Positions 1 through 6,055 of a stretch of DNA of 6,318 nt are shown here, one piece after another. The notes beneath the pieces are model-generated. The model had not been told where the DNA came from. It was given only the letters and a program-made list of their open reading frames with translations, and searched no databases. Position numbers and translations under genes: made by a program. The stretch covers positions 1 through 6,318 of the forward strand of contig DASUFH010000328.1 in assembly GCA_036274645.1 (NCBI GenBank), written 5' to 3'. How positions within the stretch are numbered: position 1 is the stretch's first letter; the number at the start of each line of letters is the position of its first letter. The stretch comes from DASUFH01 sp036274645 (GTDB taxonomy: Bacteria > Acidobacteriota > Terriglobia > 20CM-2-55-15).

Positions 1-134
1 CAGCCGCCGATCATGGATCTTTCCCGCCCTCGGAAGAAATAGTTCAGATTCTCGAGTTGTTCCGCCGCGCCTGCCGCAGAAGATTTACCGCCTGATTATC
101 TGTTCTTGCCTGTCGCTCGGTGCGCTCGTTCCCT

Positions 135-159
135 CCTCTCCCAGCTTCGCTGGGAGAGG
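135..159. repeat. GC-rich hairpin (REP-like or terminator stem)
   Basis: The arm at 135-145 (cctctcccagc) is the perfect reverse complement of the arm at 149-159 (gctgggagagg), with a TTC loop at 146-148, giving an 11-bp stem. No run of T follows on either strand, so it is not a classic intrinsic terminator. Stems of the type ctctccc...gggagag with a TTC(G) loop are a common form of dispersed repeat in bacterial genomes. It lies 43 bases before the oxidase ATG, so it would sit in that gene's leader RNA if the promoter is further upstream. Confidence 0.6.
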
Positions 160-191
160 GCAGTCGAAACCGTGGCGCCTCGGGTGCATCC

Positions 192-196
192 AGGGA
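192..196 (+). promoter_or_regulatory. Ribosome binding site of the multicopper oxidase
   Basis: AGGGA at 192-196 lies 5 bases before the ATG at 202. Together with the Tat motif that begins directly after this ATG, it decides the start. The same frame stays open upstream to a TTG at 106, but the extra 32 residues would put a hydrophilic stretch, read through a hairpin, in front of the signal peptide. Confidence 0.55.
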
Positions 197-201
197 AACC
201 C

Positions 202-2121
202 ATGAGCAAGAGAAGCCGGCGGAACTTCATCAAGACAACTGCGGCCCTCGGCGCCGGATTCGCGGCGCCATGGATGTGGAGGCACGGCGCGCCCGCGGAC
301 GCCAAGACCGTCGTGAATCGACACTTTACTGCCCCCATCCTTGATCCTGAGGTGATTCCGCGGTTCGTCGACGCGCTTCCGATTCCCGGCGCAAATTGGC
401 CGCTGCTCACCGGTCCATCGCACCAAATTGCTCTAAAACGGGTTCAGTGCCAGGCGCTGCCCCAGAACGCCCCCGGCTTTCCGAAGCTGGAGACTCCGTG
501 CTGGGGATATCGCGCGTCGTCGGACTATGGTCACACCTATCTGGGCCCGACGGTCGTTGGTATCCGAGGAGTCGAGACCACGCTGACGTTCGACTACAAA
601 AGCATTGATCCGCGTGTCCACATTCTGAGAACAGGGAACGCCTCGAGGGCGAAGGCCGCTTCCGTGGTCGATAAGACATTGCACGGAACCAACCGGCGTG
701 AGCCGGAGGCGCGGTTCATTGCGCACAAACACGGCAGCATCGGTGTGGATGAGAAGTCCGATGGCTACTCCGAATCCTGGGTGACGCCGGACGGCAAGAC
801 CATCGCCACGTACGATTCCGCAACTTCGGGGCAATCGCCCGTAGGATACGAACAGGGCAGTGACCTGCGGAACGCAACCATGATCCACCACTATCCGAAC
901 CTGATTGGCGCGTCACTGGTCTGGTATCACGATCACGCTCTGGGCATTACACGGCTCAACGTTTATGCCGGCATGGCCGGCGCTTTCGTGGTGACCGACG
1001 ACAACGAGGCCGAATTGATCAGGCGCGGCATTCTTCCCACGCTGGGCGGGCGTTTTGATGTTCCGCTCGTCATCCAGGATCGCGCGTTTTATCCCGACGG
1101 TTCATGGGCCTATCCCGATCAGCCCGCTCCGGGCCGATGCGCGGAGTGGCCGGGCGGTCCTTCTACGCTCGCCGAATTTTTCGCCGACTGCATGCTCGTG
1201 AACGGCAAGACCTGGCCGGTGTTTGACGTGGAGCCCTCAAGATACCGCCTGCGGTTCATCAATGGCTGTAACGCGCGGTTTCTGGATCTGGCGATGGACC
1301 GCGGCGGATCCTTTGGCGTGATCGGCACGGAAGGTGGATTCCTGCCCGTCCCCGTCATTCGCGGCAATGTGCTGATGGGGCCGGCCGAACGTTTCGACGC
1401 GATCTTCGATTTCAGGCCGTTTGCCGGACAGACATTGACGATGATCAATCGCGCAAAGAAGCCGTTTCCGGCGGGCGCGCCGCCGGTGGCGAATCTCGAT
1501 GGCGCTGTCATGCAGTTTCGTGTGAAGCCGGCGCTGACCGGCGCCGCAGAAGTAACGGCGTCGCTGCCGGCGCGGATTCATCCCGGCCCGGCGCCGTACG
1601 AAAAGCGGGACGCTGCGGCCGCCACAAGAGGTGTCCTGCTCTTTGAAGGCGCGGACAAGTTCGGGCGGGCTTTCCCGACGCTCGGTCAGGTCATGGGAAA
1701 TTCAAAAACCGGTCTGTCGGCCATGCCGCTCATGTGGGGGGATCCCGTCACGGAAAAGCCCAGAACCGGCTCCGTCGAGATCTGGGAAATCTACAACACC
1801 ACTCCGGATGCCCATCCGATCCATCTCCACGACGTCCTGTTCAGCGTCATGGACCGGCAGCCGATCCGCTTCGAAAAATCCGACGCCATGTCGGCGTGCC
1901 GCATGCCGATGAAGACATTTCCCATTCAGATTGAAGGGCAGGCGAGAGCCAGCGAACTATACGAGCGGGGATTCAAAGATACGGCGATTGCGCATCCCGC
2001 CGAAGTGACCCGCATTGTCGTGGACTTTGCTCATGCGAAGCCGGGGCGGTTCGCATGGCACTGCCACATTCTGGAGCATGAAGACCACGAGATGATGCGG
2101 CCCTATGACGTCGTGGCGTAA
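202..2121 (+). CDS. Tat-exported multicopper oxidase (CotA / bilirubin oxidase type)
   Basis: A 639-residue laccase-like oxidase that would couple one-electron oxidation of a phenolic, bilirubin-like or metal substrate to reduction of O2 to water, outside the cytoplasm. The N-terminus has a twin-arginine motif (SRRNFIK, R6-R7), a hydrophobic stretch at about 12-26 and a possible AxA cleavage site at 32-34, consistent with export of a folded copper protein. All four copper motifs are present: HKHG (H175, H177), WYHDH (H243, H245), HPIHLH (H538, H541, H543) and HCHILEHEDHEMM (H620, C621, H622, H626, M631). By analogy with Bacillus CotA, H538, C621, H626 and M631 bind the type 1 copper, H175 and H541 the type 2, and the other histidines the type 3 pair. 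D187 and E627 match the proton-relay acids. The C-terminus (WHCHILEHED..MMRP) and the LVNGKTWP and WGDPVTEKP segments are CotA-like. It is longer than CotA (513 residues) and closer to phenoxazinone synthase in size. The first motif reads HKHGS rather than the usual HLHGG. The natural substrate cannot be read from sequence. It is a single gene, convergent with the DinB gene. Confidence 0.94.
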   Translation: MSKRSRRNFIKTTAALGAGFAAPWMWRHGAPADAKTVVNRHFTAPILDPEVIPRFVDALPIPGANWPLLTGPSHQIALKRVQCQALPQNAPGFPKLETPCWGYRASSDYGHTYLGPTVVGIRGVETTLTFDYKSIDPRVHILRTGNASRAKAASVVDKTLHGTNRREPEARFIAHKHGSIGVDEKSDGYSESWVTPDGKTIATYDSATSGQSPVGYEQGSDLRNATMIHHYPNLIGASLVWYHDHALGITRLNVYAGMAGAFVVTDDNEAELIRRGILPTLGGRFDVPLVIQDRAFYPDGSWAYPDQPAPGRCAEWPGGPSTLAEFFADCMLVNGKTWPVFDVEPSRYRLRFINGCNARFLDLAMDRGGSFGVIGTEGGFLPVPVIRGNVLMGPAERFDAIFDFRPFAGQTLTMINRAKKPFPAGAPPVANLDGAVMQFRVKPALTGAAEVTASLPARIHPGPAPYEKRDAAAATRGVLLFEGADKFGRAFPTLGQVMGNSKTGLSAMPLMWGDPVTEKPRTGSVEIWEIYNTTPDAHPIHLHDVLFSVMDRQPIRFEKSDAMSACRMPMKTFPIQIEGQARASELYERGFKDTAIAHPAEVTRIVVDFAHAKPGRFAWHCHILEHEDHEMMRPYDVVA

Positions 2122-2126
2122 TCGAC

Positions 2127-2169
2127 AGTGACTTCTTTCGGGACAGTGTTTGGTCCGGAAAGAATCACT
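2127..2169. terminator. Hairpin just after the oxidase gene, possible terminator
   Basis: Starting 5 bases after the TAA, agtga-c-ttctttc (2127-2139) pairs with gaaagaa-tcact (2158-2169, with one bulged C at 2132). A few further pairs extend the stem towards the loop. No clear U-tract follows, so termination is inferred from position. The 7-mer gacagtg occurs twice here (2124-2130 and 2142-2148). Confidence 0.4.
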
Positions 2170-2385
2170 CGGGTCCTCGTCCGGTTGCAGGGGCATCCCC
2201 CCGGTTGTCCATTGTCCATTGACTGTTGTCGATTGTCCGATGAACTCCTTTCATTGTTCGTTGGCCGGCTTGCCGGAGCGAACAATGAAAGAGGCACATT
2301 TCACAATCGACAAACAGTCAATGGACAATGGACAACGGGGGGACGCCCCTGCACCCGGACGAGGTCCCACAACTATCAGTTTCCG
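2156..2385. repeat. Long imperfect palindrome with heptad repeats between convergent genes
   Basis: This non-coding stretch folds back on itself. Block 2171-2198 matches the reverse complement of 2341-2368 at 25 of 28 positions. Block 2199-2236 matches that of 2303-2340 with one single-base bulge on each arm. A symmetrical 11-base internal loop follows (2237-2247 and 2292-2302), then a perfect 13-bp stem (2248-2260 with 2279-2291). The 18-base apical loop contains a small ccgg/ccgg stem. Short outer arms, cggaaa (2156-2161) and tttccg (2380-2385), extend the symmetry right up to the stop codon of the DinB gene. Within the left arm the sequence runs in 7-base units from 2204 to 2238: gttgtcc, attgtcc, attgact, gttgtcg, attgtcc. 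The right arm carries their complement. No open frame here resembles a protein. It could be a MITE/REP-type mobile repeat, and by position it could also act as a two-way terminator. No target-site duplication was seen. Confidence 0.85.
2204..2238. repeat. Tandem 7-base repeats (consensus RTTGTCC)
   Basis: Five adjacent 7-mers, gttgtcc, attgtcc, attgact, gttgtcg and attgtcc, sit in the left arm of the large palindrome. Their complements (acaatcg, gacaatg, gacaacg type units) run through 2303-2336 in the right arm, with one inserted base breaking the register. The style resembles the short tandem heptanucleotide repeats known from cyanobacteria and other environmental bacteria, but relatedness to those is only by appearance. 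Confidence 0.7.
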
Positions 2386-2895
2386 CTATCCGAGATTGTT
2401 CTCGTCTGCGGAAGGCCCATAGATCGACGGTACCGGGACGTTGTTCATCCGCAGATAAACCCCCAGCTGAGCGCGGTGATGAATGTTGTGGCTCAGGACG
2501 AAGCCGCGCAGCACGGCGGCCCGGGGCATCGTCATCAGCTCCTTGCCGCCGGCCTTCAGCGACCAGGGCTTCATCAGATCTTCGTCTTTGGCCTCGGCAA
2601 ATGCGCGGCGCGCGCTTTCCAGGTTCTTGTCGAACAACGCGACGACTTCGTCCCGCGTTTTCAGCGCCGGTGGCTGATGGGGCGGCCCGCCCACGGGGCT
2701 GACATCAAACTCATCAGCGCCGAGAGTGATCTGGGCCCAGCCCGGAATCTCCGCGAGGTGGATGGCCAGCTGTCCCAGAGACATCGATTTATCGTGGGGC
2801 TTCCAGGAAAATTTGGCCGGAATCCGTTCGAGCGACTTGCGGGTGCCCGCCATCTCCATGTCGAACTCCTGCAGCAGAACGTCAAGCTGTCTCAT
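2386..2895 (-). CDS. DinB-family (DinB/YfiT-like) putative metal-binding protein
   Basis: A 169-residue protein of the DinB/YfiT four-helix-bundle superfamily. Members carry a three-histidine metal site; some are thiol-dependent transferases (bacillithiol or mycothiol S-transferases) and many have no known role. The expected histidines are visible: H46 in the helix LGQLAIHLAE, and H136 and H140 in SHNIHHRAQLGVYLR, the family's signature HxxxH helix. Length matches the family (about 150-175). The ATG start is supported by GAAAGGA (complement of 2904-2910) 8 bases upstream. It follows the quinone oxidoreductase gene on the same strand after 39 bases and is probably co-transcribed with it. It ends directly against the long palindrome shared with the convergent oxidase gene. 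There is no membrane segment or signal peptide, so it is cytoplasmic. The name comes from a damage-inducible Bacillus gene; it is not DNA polymerase IV. Confidence 0.9.
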   Translation of the reverse strand: MRQLDVLLQEFDMEMAGTRKSLERIPAKFSWKPHDKSMSLGQLAIHLAEIPGWAQITLGADEFDVSPVGGPPHQPPALKTRDEVVALFDKNLESARRAFAEAKDEDLMKPWSLKAGGKELMTMPRAAVLRGFVLSHNIHHRAQLGVYLRMNNVPVPSIYGPSADENNLG

Positions 2896-2934
2896 TAAAG
2901 TTGTCCTTTCACGAATGGCTATAAGTTGAATACT

Positions 2935-3900
2935 TCAGGGAACAAGAACGATCTTTCCGTAGGCGCCCGGCTCCAATACGGCTTCATGGGCGCGGGCCGC
3001 TTCCGCCAGCAGAAACTCGCGGCCGACCACGGGAGTCATGACACCGTTCTCGAGTCCGGCCGCCAGGATGGCGTCGAGTTGTGTGGACTCGTCGGGGGTG
3101 ATGTTGAGGAGCATCATGCCGTGAATCGACACGTCTTTTGCCATGGCGTCGCGGGGGCTGATTTCGATGGTTCCCCGGTTGCCGATCACAACGATGCGGC
3201 CGCGAAAAGCGGCCATGGTGAGATCTCTGGCGAGATTCACATTGGCGAGCATTTCCAGGATCACGTCCGGTCCGCGCCCGCCGGTGGCTGCGGCGATCTG
3301 TTCGGCATAGCTTTCGCTGCGATGGTTGATGGCGAAATGGGCGCCCTGCGCGGTCACGAGTTCCAGTCCGCGCGGGGTTCCTGCGGTGCCGATCACCCGC
3401 ATGCCGGCGGCTTTCGCGATCTGGGTTGCGGCTGTGCCCACGCCGCCGCTCGCGCCGTGAATGAGAATCGTTTCCGCCGGCCGGCATCTGGCCACGTGAA
3501 AGATCGCGTGAGCCGCCGTGGCGTAGGGCACGTAGACGCCGGCGCCCTGCGCAAAGGTCAGGCGCGGGGGCAGCGGATAGACGTTCCCTTCGGGGCAGAG
3601 CGCTTTCTCGGCGTACGAACCCGTCAGCGTGCCGTTGATGTAGACGCGATCTCCGGGTTTGACGCGCGTGACTTCGGCGCCGACGCTTTCGACGATTCCG
3701 GCGCCGTCAAAGCCCGGCGTATAGGGCAGGTCGGGCTTCTTGCGGGCATAGGTTCCGGCGCGCACATAGGTGTCCACGGGGTTCACTCCCGCGGCCCGGA
3801 TTGCAACCACCACCTGGCCGGGGCCGGGAGCGGGGTCTGAAACCTCTTCGATTTTCATCGTTCCCGGAGGGCCGAACTCGCGCACGCGGATGGCTTTCAT
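2935..3900 (-). CDS. Zinc-free NADPH:quinone oxidoreductase (MDR superfamily, zeta-crystallin type)
   Basis: A 321-residue cytoplasmic oxidoreductase expected to use NAD(P)H to reduce quinones or activated double bonds. The N-terminal GroES-like domain (about 1-120) has the GFDGAGIVESVG segment (63-74) and GDRVY (83-87). The motif GVNPVD (38-43) has Asn where zinc alcohol dehydrogenases have the catalytic Cys, and there is no structural-zinc cysteine cluster, which places it in the zinc-free QOR branch. The Rossmann domain begins with ILIHGASGGVG (145-155), carrying the GxxGxxG nucleotide-binding turn, followed by TAATQIAKAAG. Length is normal for the family (about 320-330). The ATG at 3900 has a strong GAAAGGAG site (complement of 3911-3918) 10 bases upstream. 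It is first in a probable two-gene unit with the DinB-family gene and is transcribed divergently from the zinc ADH-like gene. The exact substrate is unknown. Confidence 0.92.
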   Translation of the reverse strand: MKAIRVREFGPPGTMKIEEVSDPAPGPGQVVVAIRAAGVNPVDTYVRAGTYARKKPDLPYTPGFDGAGIVESVGAEVTRVKPGDRVYINGTLTGSYAEKALCPEGNVYPLPPRLTFAQGAGVYVPYATAAHAIFHVARCRPAETILIHGASGGVGTAATQIAKAAGMRVIGTAGTPRGLELVTAQGAHFAINHRSESYAEQIAAATGGRGPDVILEMLANVNLARDLTMAAFRGRIVVIGNRGTIEISPRDAMAKDVSIHGMMLLNITPDESTQLDAILAAGLENGVMTPVVGREFLLAEAARAHEAVLEPGAYGKIVLVP

Positions 3901-3977
3901 GAAACTAAAACTCCTTTCAGCAAAGTCAGACGCGGCTTTGCGACGACGCGAAACCGGGAAATGATACGCTAACCGCC
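3901..3977. promoter_or_regulatory. Divergent promoter region
   Basis: These 77 bases separate the starts of two divergent genes and must hold the promoters of both, unless one is read through. The side facing 3900 has a strong ribosome site (complement of 3911-3918). The side facing 3978 has no clear ribosome site, but it has TGATACGCT at 3962-3970, an extended -10-like sequence (TG, one base, then TACGCT). Transcription from it would start at or next to the GTG. I saw no convincing operator palindrome. Confidence 0.4.
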
Positions 3978-4931
3978 GTGCAGGCTGTCTATCTTGAAAA
4001 CCGCCGCGCCCGCCTCATCGACACGCGTGAGCCGCGGCGAAAAGCAAACGAGGCGTCAATTCGCCTGATGCTTGGCGGCATCTGCAACACCGACATCGAA
4101 CTGCTGCGCGGCTACTACGGTTTTTCCGGCATTCCCGGGCATGAATTCGTCGGGGAGGTCCTCGCCGCGGCGGATCAAACCTTGATCGGCAAGCGGGTGG
4201 TCGGGGAAATCAATCTGGCGTGCGGTCAATGCGACTGGTGCCGCCGCGGTCTGGGTCGTCACTGTCCGAAGCGCAGCGTGCTGGGTATTGTCCGGCATCC
4301 CGGCGCCTTTCGCGAAATTCTGACGCTGCCCGAAGTCAACCTTCACGTCGTGCCCGACTCCGTGCCGACGGAAGCGGCCGTCTTTACCGAGCCGCTGGCG
4401 GCCGCGTGCGAAATCCTCGATCAGGCGACCATTCCGGCTGGAAGCGAAGTGGCGGTTCTGGGCGACGGCAAGCTGGGGTTGCTGGTCTCCCAGGTGTTGC
4501 ACGCGAACGGTCATCGGGTGATTCAGTACGGCCGGCACCGGAACAAGCTGCGCATCGCCGCGAAGGCCGGTGTGACGACGGAGATCCGTCCGGCGAAACT
4601 GCCCGTGGCGAAGTTTGACTGGGTGGTCGAAGCGACGGGTTCGCCGGAAGGGTTGCGACAGGCGGTCGAGATGACGCGGCCACGGGGCACGGTATTCATG
4701 AAGTCGACGGTTCATGGTTCCGTCCGCATCGATACCGCGCCGGTGATCGTGAACGAAATCACGCTCGTGGGATCGCGGTGCGGCCGGTTCGAACCGGCCT
4801 TGAAGCTGCTCGAGACGGGGCGCATAAACGTTGAGGACATGATCGCCGCCGAAGAGCCTCTTGCCGCCGCGGCGCACGCGTTCCGCCTGGCGCAGCGTTC
4901 CGGAGTGATGAAGGTTCTGCTGCGTCCATAG
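3978..4931 (+). CDS. Zinc-dependent alcohol dehydrogenase-like protein (MDR superfamily)
   Basis: A 317-residue zinc alcohol/polyol dehydrogenase-like enzyme that should interconvert an alcohol and a carbonyl using NAD(P). The catalytic zinc site is visible as C36 (GGICNTD), H55-E56 (PGHEFVGEV) and E138 in FTEPLAA. The structural zinc loop has four cysteines, C82, C85, C88 and C96 (ACGQCDWCRRGLGRHC). The Rossmann turn is GDGKLG (162-167), and VVEATGSPEG (216-225) is the usual following strand. After the second strand the sequence is YGRHRNK with no acidic residue, which leans towards NADP; this is inference. It is slightly short for the family (about 340-350). The GTG start at 3978 is chosen because MQAVYLENRRARL aligns with the usual N-terminus and the next in-frame ATG (residue 32) lies inside the fold. 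A GNAT gene follows after 19 bases. The substrate is not predictable; sugar-alcohol and threonine-type dehydrogenases share this layout. Confidence 0.91.
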   Translation: MQAVYLENRRARLIDTREPRRKANEASIRLMLGGICNTDIELLRGYYGFSGIPGHEFVGEVLAAADQTLIGKRVVGEINLACGQCDWCRRGLGRHCPKRSVLGIVRHPGAFREILTLPEVNLHVVPDSVPTEAAVFTEPLAAACEILDQATIPAGSEVAVLGDGKLGLLVSQVLHANGHRVIQYGRHRNKLRIAAKAGVTTEIRPAKLPVAKFDWVVEATGSPEGLRQAVEMTRPRGTVFMKSTVHGSVRIDTAPVIVNEITLVGSRCGRFEPALKLLETGRINVEDMIAAEEPLAAAAHAFRLAQRSGVMKVLLRP

Positions 4932-4950
4932 GCGGGCATTGCGGGGGACG

Positions 4951-5505
4951 ATGCTGACGCTACGGGTCAACCAGAGTGTCGAGCTGAAAGAGTGCGGGCC
5001 GCACCACGCCCCGGCGCTGTTCGCGCTGGTGGAAGCCAACCGGGCGCGCCTGCGCCAGTGGCTGCCCTGGCTGGATGAGACCACCGAAATCGCCCACGTC
5101 GAACGATTCCTGCGCGACAGCCGCCGGCGCGCCGAGCAGGAAAACGCCTACACATTCGTGGCGCGATGCGAGGGCCGGATCATCGGCGTGGTGGCGGAGA
5201 ACTCCATCGACTGGCGAAACCGCCGCGTGGAACTGGGATATTGGATCGACCACGAATACCAGGGCAGGGGAATCGTCACCCAGTCGGTCGCCCGCCTCAC
5301 CCGCCGCGCCTTCGAGGACCTCGGTCTCAACCGTGTCGCGATCCATTGCGCGGTCGGGAATACGCGCAGCCGCGCGGTTCCCGAACGGCTGGGGTTCACG
5401 TTCGAAGGGATTCTTCGCGAGGGCGAAAAGCTCTATGACCGGTACGTGGATCTGGCGATGTACGGGATGCTGGCGCGGGAATGGAAGGCGCAGCGAAAGG
5501 CTTGA
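4951..5505 (+). CDS. RimJ/RimL-type GNAT N-acetyltransferase
   Basis: A 184-residue acetyl-CoA-dependent acetyltransferase of the ribosomal-protein (RimL/YdaF-like) branch, likely acting on a protein N-terminus or small amine in the cytoplasm. The N-terminal helix region has the typical LVEANRARLRQWLPWLD (26-42). Motif A is ELGYWIDHEYQGRGIVTQSV (94-113) with the acetyl-CoA turn at QGRGI (104-108). The C-terminal part has VGNTRSRAVPERLGF (125-139) and EGILREGE (142-149), both standard for RimL-like proteins. The ATG at 4951 is preferred: MLTLRVNQSVELK matches the usual family start and GGGGGA lies just before it, although the spacing is tight. A TTG at 4939 would add only four residues. The gene starts 19 bases after the dehydrogenase stop on the same strand, so translation is probably linked. 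Its target is unknown. Confidence 0.93.
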   Translation: MLTLRVNQSVELKECGPHHAPALFALVEANRARLRQWLPWLDETTEIAHVERFLRDSRRRAEQENAYTFVARCEGRIIGVVAENSIDWRNRRVELGYWIDHEYQGRGIVTQSVARLTRRAFEDLGLNRVAIHCAVGNTRSRAVPERLGFTFEGILREGEKLYDRYVDLAMYGMLAREWKAQRKA

Positions 5506-5620
5506 GGCGGGAAGGGAGGAAGGGGGCTTGATTGTTGCCGGCGCTGACAGCAGGGAGCATTTGGGGTTCCCGCCTGCAAGCCGAGCGGCGCCGAAGGCGC
5601 GGAGCGCGAGCCCGGTTTCC
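5506..5620. other. Intergenic gap between convergent genes, GC-rich stem
   Basis: These 115 bases separate the stop codons of the GNAT gene and the DUF2752 gene. They open with a purine-rich run (5506-5526). A small stem, gcgcc (5588-5592) with ggcgc (5596-5600) around a GAA loop, lies near the DUF2752 stop, and ggcgggaa (5506-5513) is complementary to ttcccgcc (5567-5574). Either could be part of a terminator, but no U-tract is present. No gene is seen. Confidence 0.4.
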
Positions 5621-6055
5621 TTACGGAGCGAGCCATTCAAATCCTGGCAGGTTGCGAAGAGTTCCAAACACGACGCTGAGCGCCAGGAACGTCCACATCC
5701 AGGACGGCGGTATGGACCAATGCGCCTGCTGTCCCCGCCATCGCTCGACCGCATAACGGGCGGTCAGCCAGAAAATGAACGGCAGACAGACCACCAGAAG
5801 CAGGTTCAGCCTGGCGGCGGCGAAGACGTGACCGTGCAGCAGTTGATGCAACGCTCGCAGCATGCCGCAGCCGGGACAGTCCAGGCCGGTCGTCGCCTTG
5901 AAAAAGCAGAAGGGATAGAAATCGTGCCGGGCGGGGTCGAACAGGAACAGTATGGCTGCGCCCCCCGCAGCGGCGGCGGATAGCGGTAGCCACATCCACG
6001 AAGCTCCGCTCCGCCGGTTGTCGATCGAGGGAGGCGCGGCCAGATCGGTCATCAT
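5621..6055 (-). CDS. DUF2752 family membrane protein
   Basis: A 144-residue integral membrane protein of the uncharacterised DUF2752 family. The family mark is the segment at about 47-75: YPFCFF, then TGLDCPGCGMLRALHQLLHG, with C50, C60 and C63. Hydrophobic segments at about 21-39, 81-99 and 119-134 suggest three membrane spans with the Cys motif between the first two. The frame is open further upstream (to 6193), but there it overlaps the neighbouring gene; the ATG at 6055 is chosen because it shares ATGA with that gene's TGA stop. A second ATG directly follows at 6052 and is equally usable. No clear ribosome site precedes it, which fits coupling to the upstream gene. The biochemical role is unknown. 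In evolution the CPGCG motif is conserved, so a metal or redox function is possible but unproven. Confidence 0.87.
   Translation of the reverse strand: MMTDLAAPPSIDNRRSGASWMWLPLSAAAAGGAAILFLFDPARHDFYPFCFFKATTGLDCPGCGMLRALHQLLHGHVFAAARLNLLLVVCLPFIFWLTARYAVERWRGQQAHWSIPPSWMWTFLALSVVFGTLRNLPGFEWLAP

Larger units (their letters stand above)
1..201. other. Upstream non-coding stretch, no confident gene
   Basis: I see no gene I can name here. Plus-strand frame 3 is open from the window edge to a TGA at 93-95 and reads like a short charged C-terminus (ending ACRRRFTA), so the tail of an upstream gene is possible but not shown. Frame 2 is also open from the edge to a TGA at 203-205 that overlaps the oxidase ATG, but it runs through a perfect hairpin and has no recognisable protein. 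The rest probably carries the promoter and leader of the oxidase gene; I could not pick a convincing -10/-35 pair. Confidence 0.4.

Noticed and set aside
2..205. Frame-2 reading frame from the window edge whose TGA overlaps the oxidase ATG, with a stretch resembling a signal peptide
   Set aside because: It reads straight through the perfect hairpin at 135-159 and matches no protein I recognise. The ATGA overlap alone could be chance.
2204..2336. CRISPR-like appearance of short repeats in the palindromic gap
   Set aside because: The units are 7 bases long with no spacers and are mirrored in inverted orientation, so this is a heptad tandem repeat inside a palindrome and not a CRISPR array.
2386..2895. 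DinB as DNA polymerase IV
   Set aside because: At 169 residues with an HxxxH helix it is the DinB/YfiT metal-binding family, unrelated to the Y-family polymerase that shares the name.
2128..2898. Plus-strand open frame of 256 codons through the palindrome and the DinB gene
   Set aside because: It runs through the inverted repeat and is antisense to a recognisable DinB-family protein; no family features are seen.
2926..3840. Plus-strand open frame of 304 codons opposite the quinone oxidoreductase
   Set aside because: It is Gly/His/Asp-rich and without domains, whereas the minus strand shows the full MDR fold, Rossmann motif and a strong ribosome site.
4056..5084. Long minus-strand open frame of 342 codons across the dehydrogenase gene
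   Set aside because: It lies antisense to the zinc dehydrogenase and the start of the GNAT gene, both with clear motifs. Its sequence is arginine- and histidine-rich with no recognisable domain, as expected for a shadow frame in GC-rich DNA.
4960..5754. Minus-strand open frame of 264 codons opposite the GNAT gene
   Set aside because: The plus strand has a complete RimL-type acetyltransferase with its acetyl-CoA motif; the antisense frame has none.
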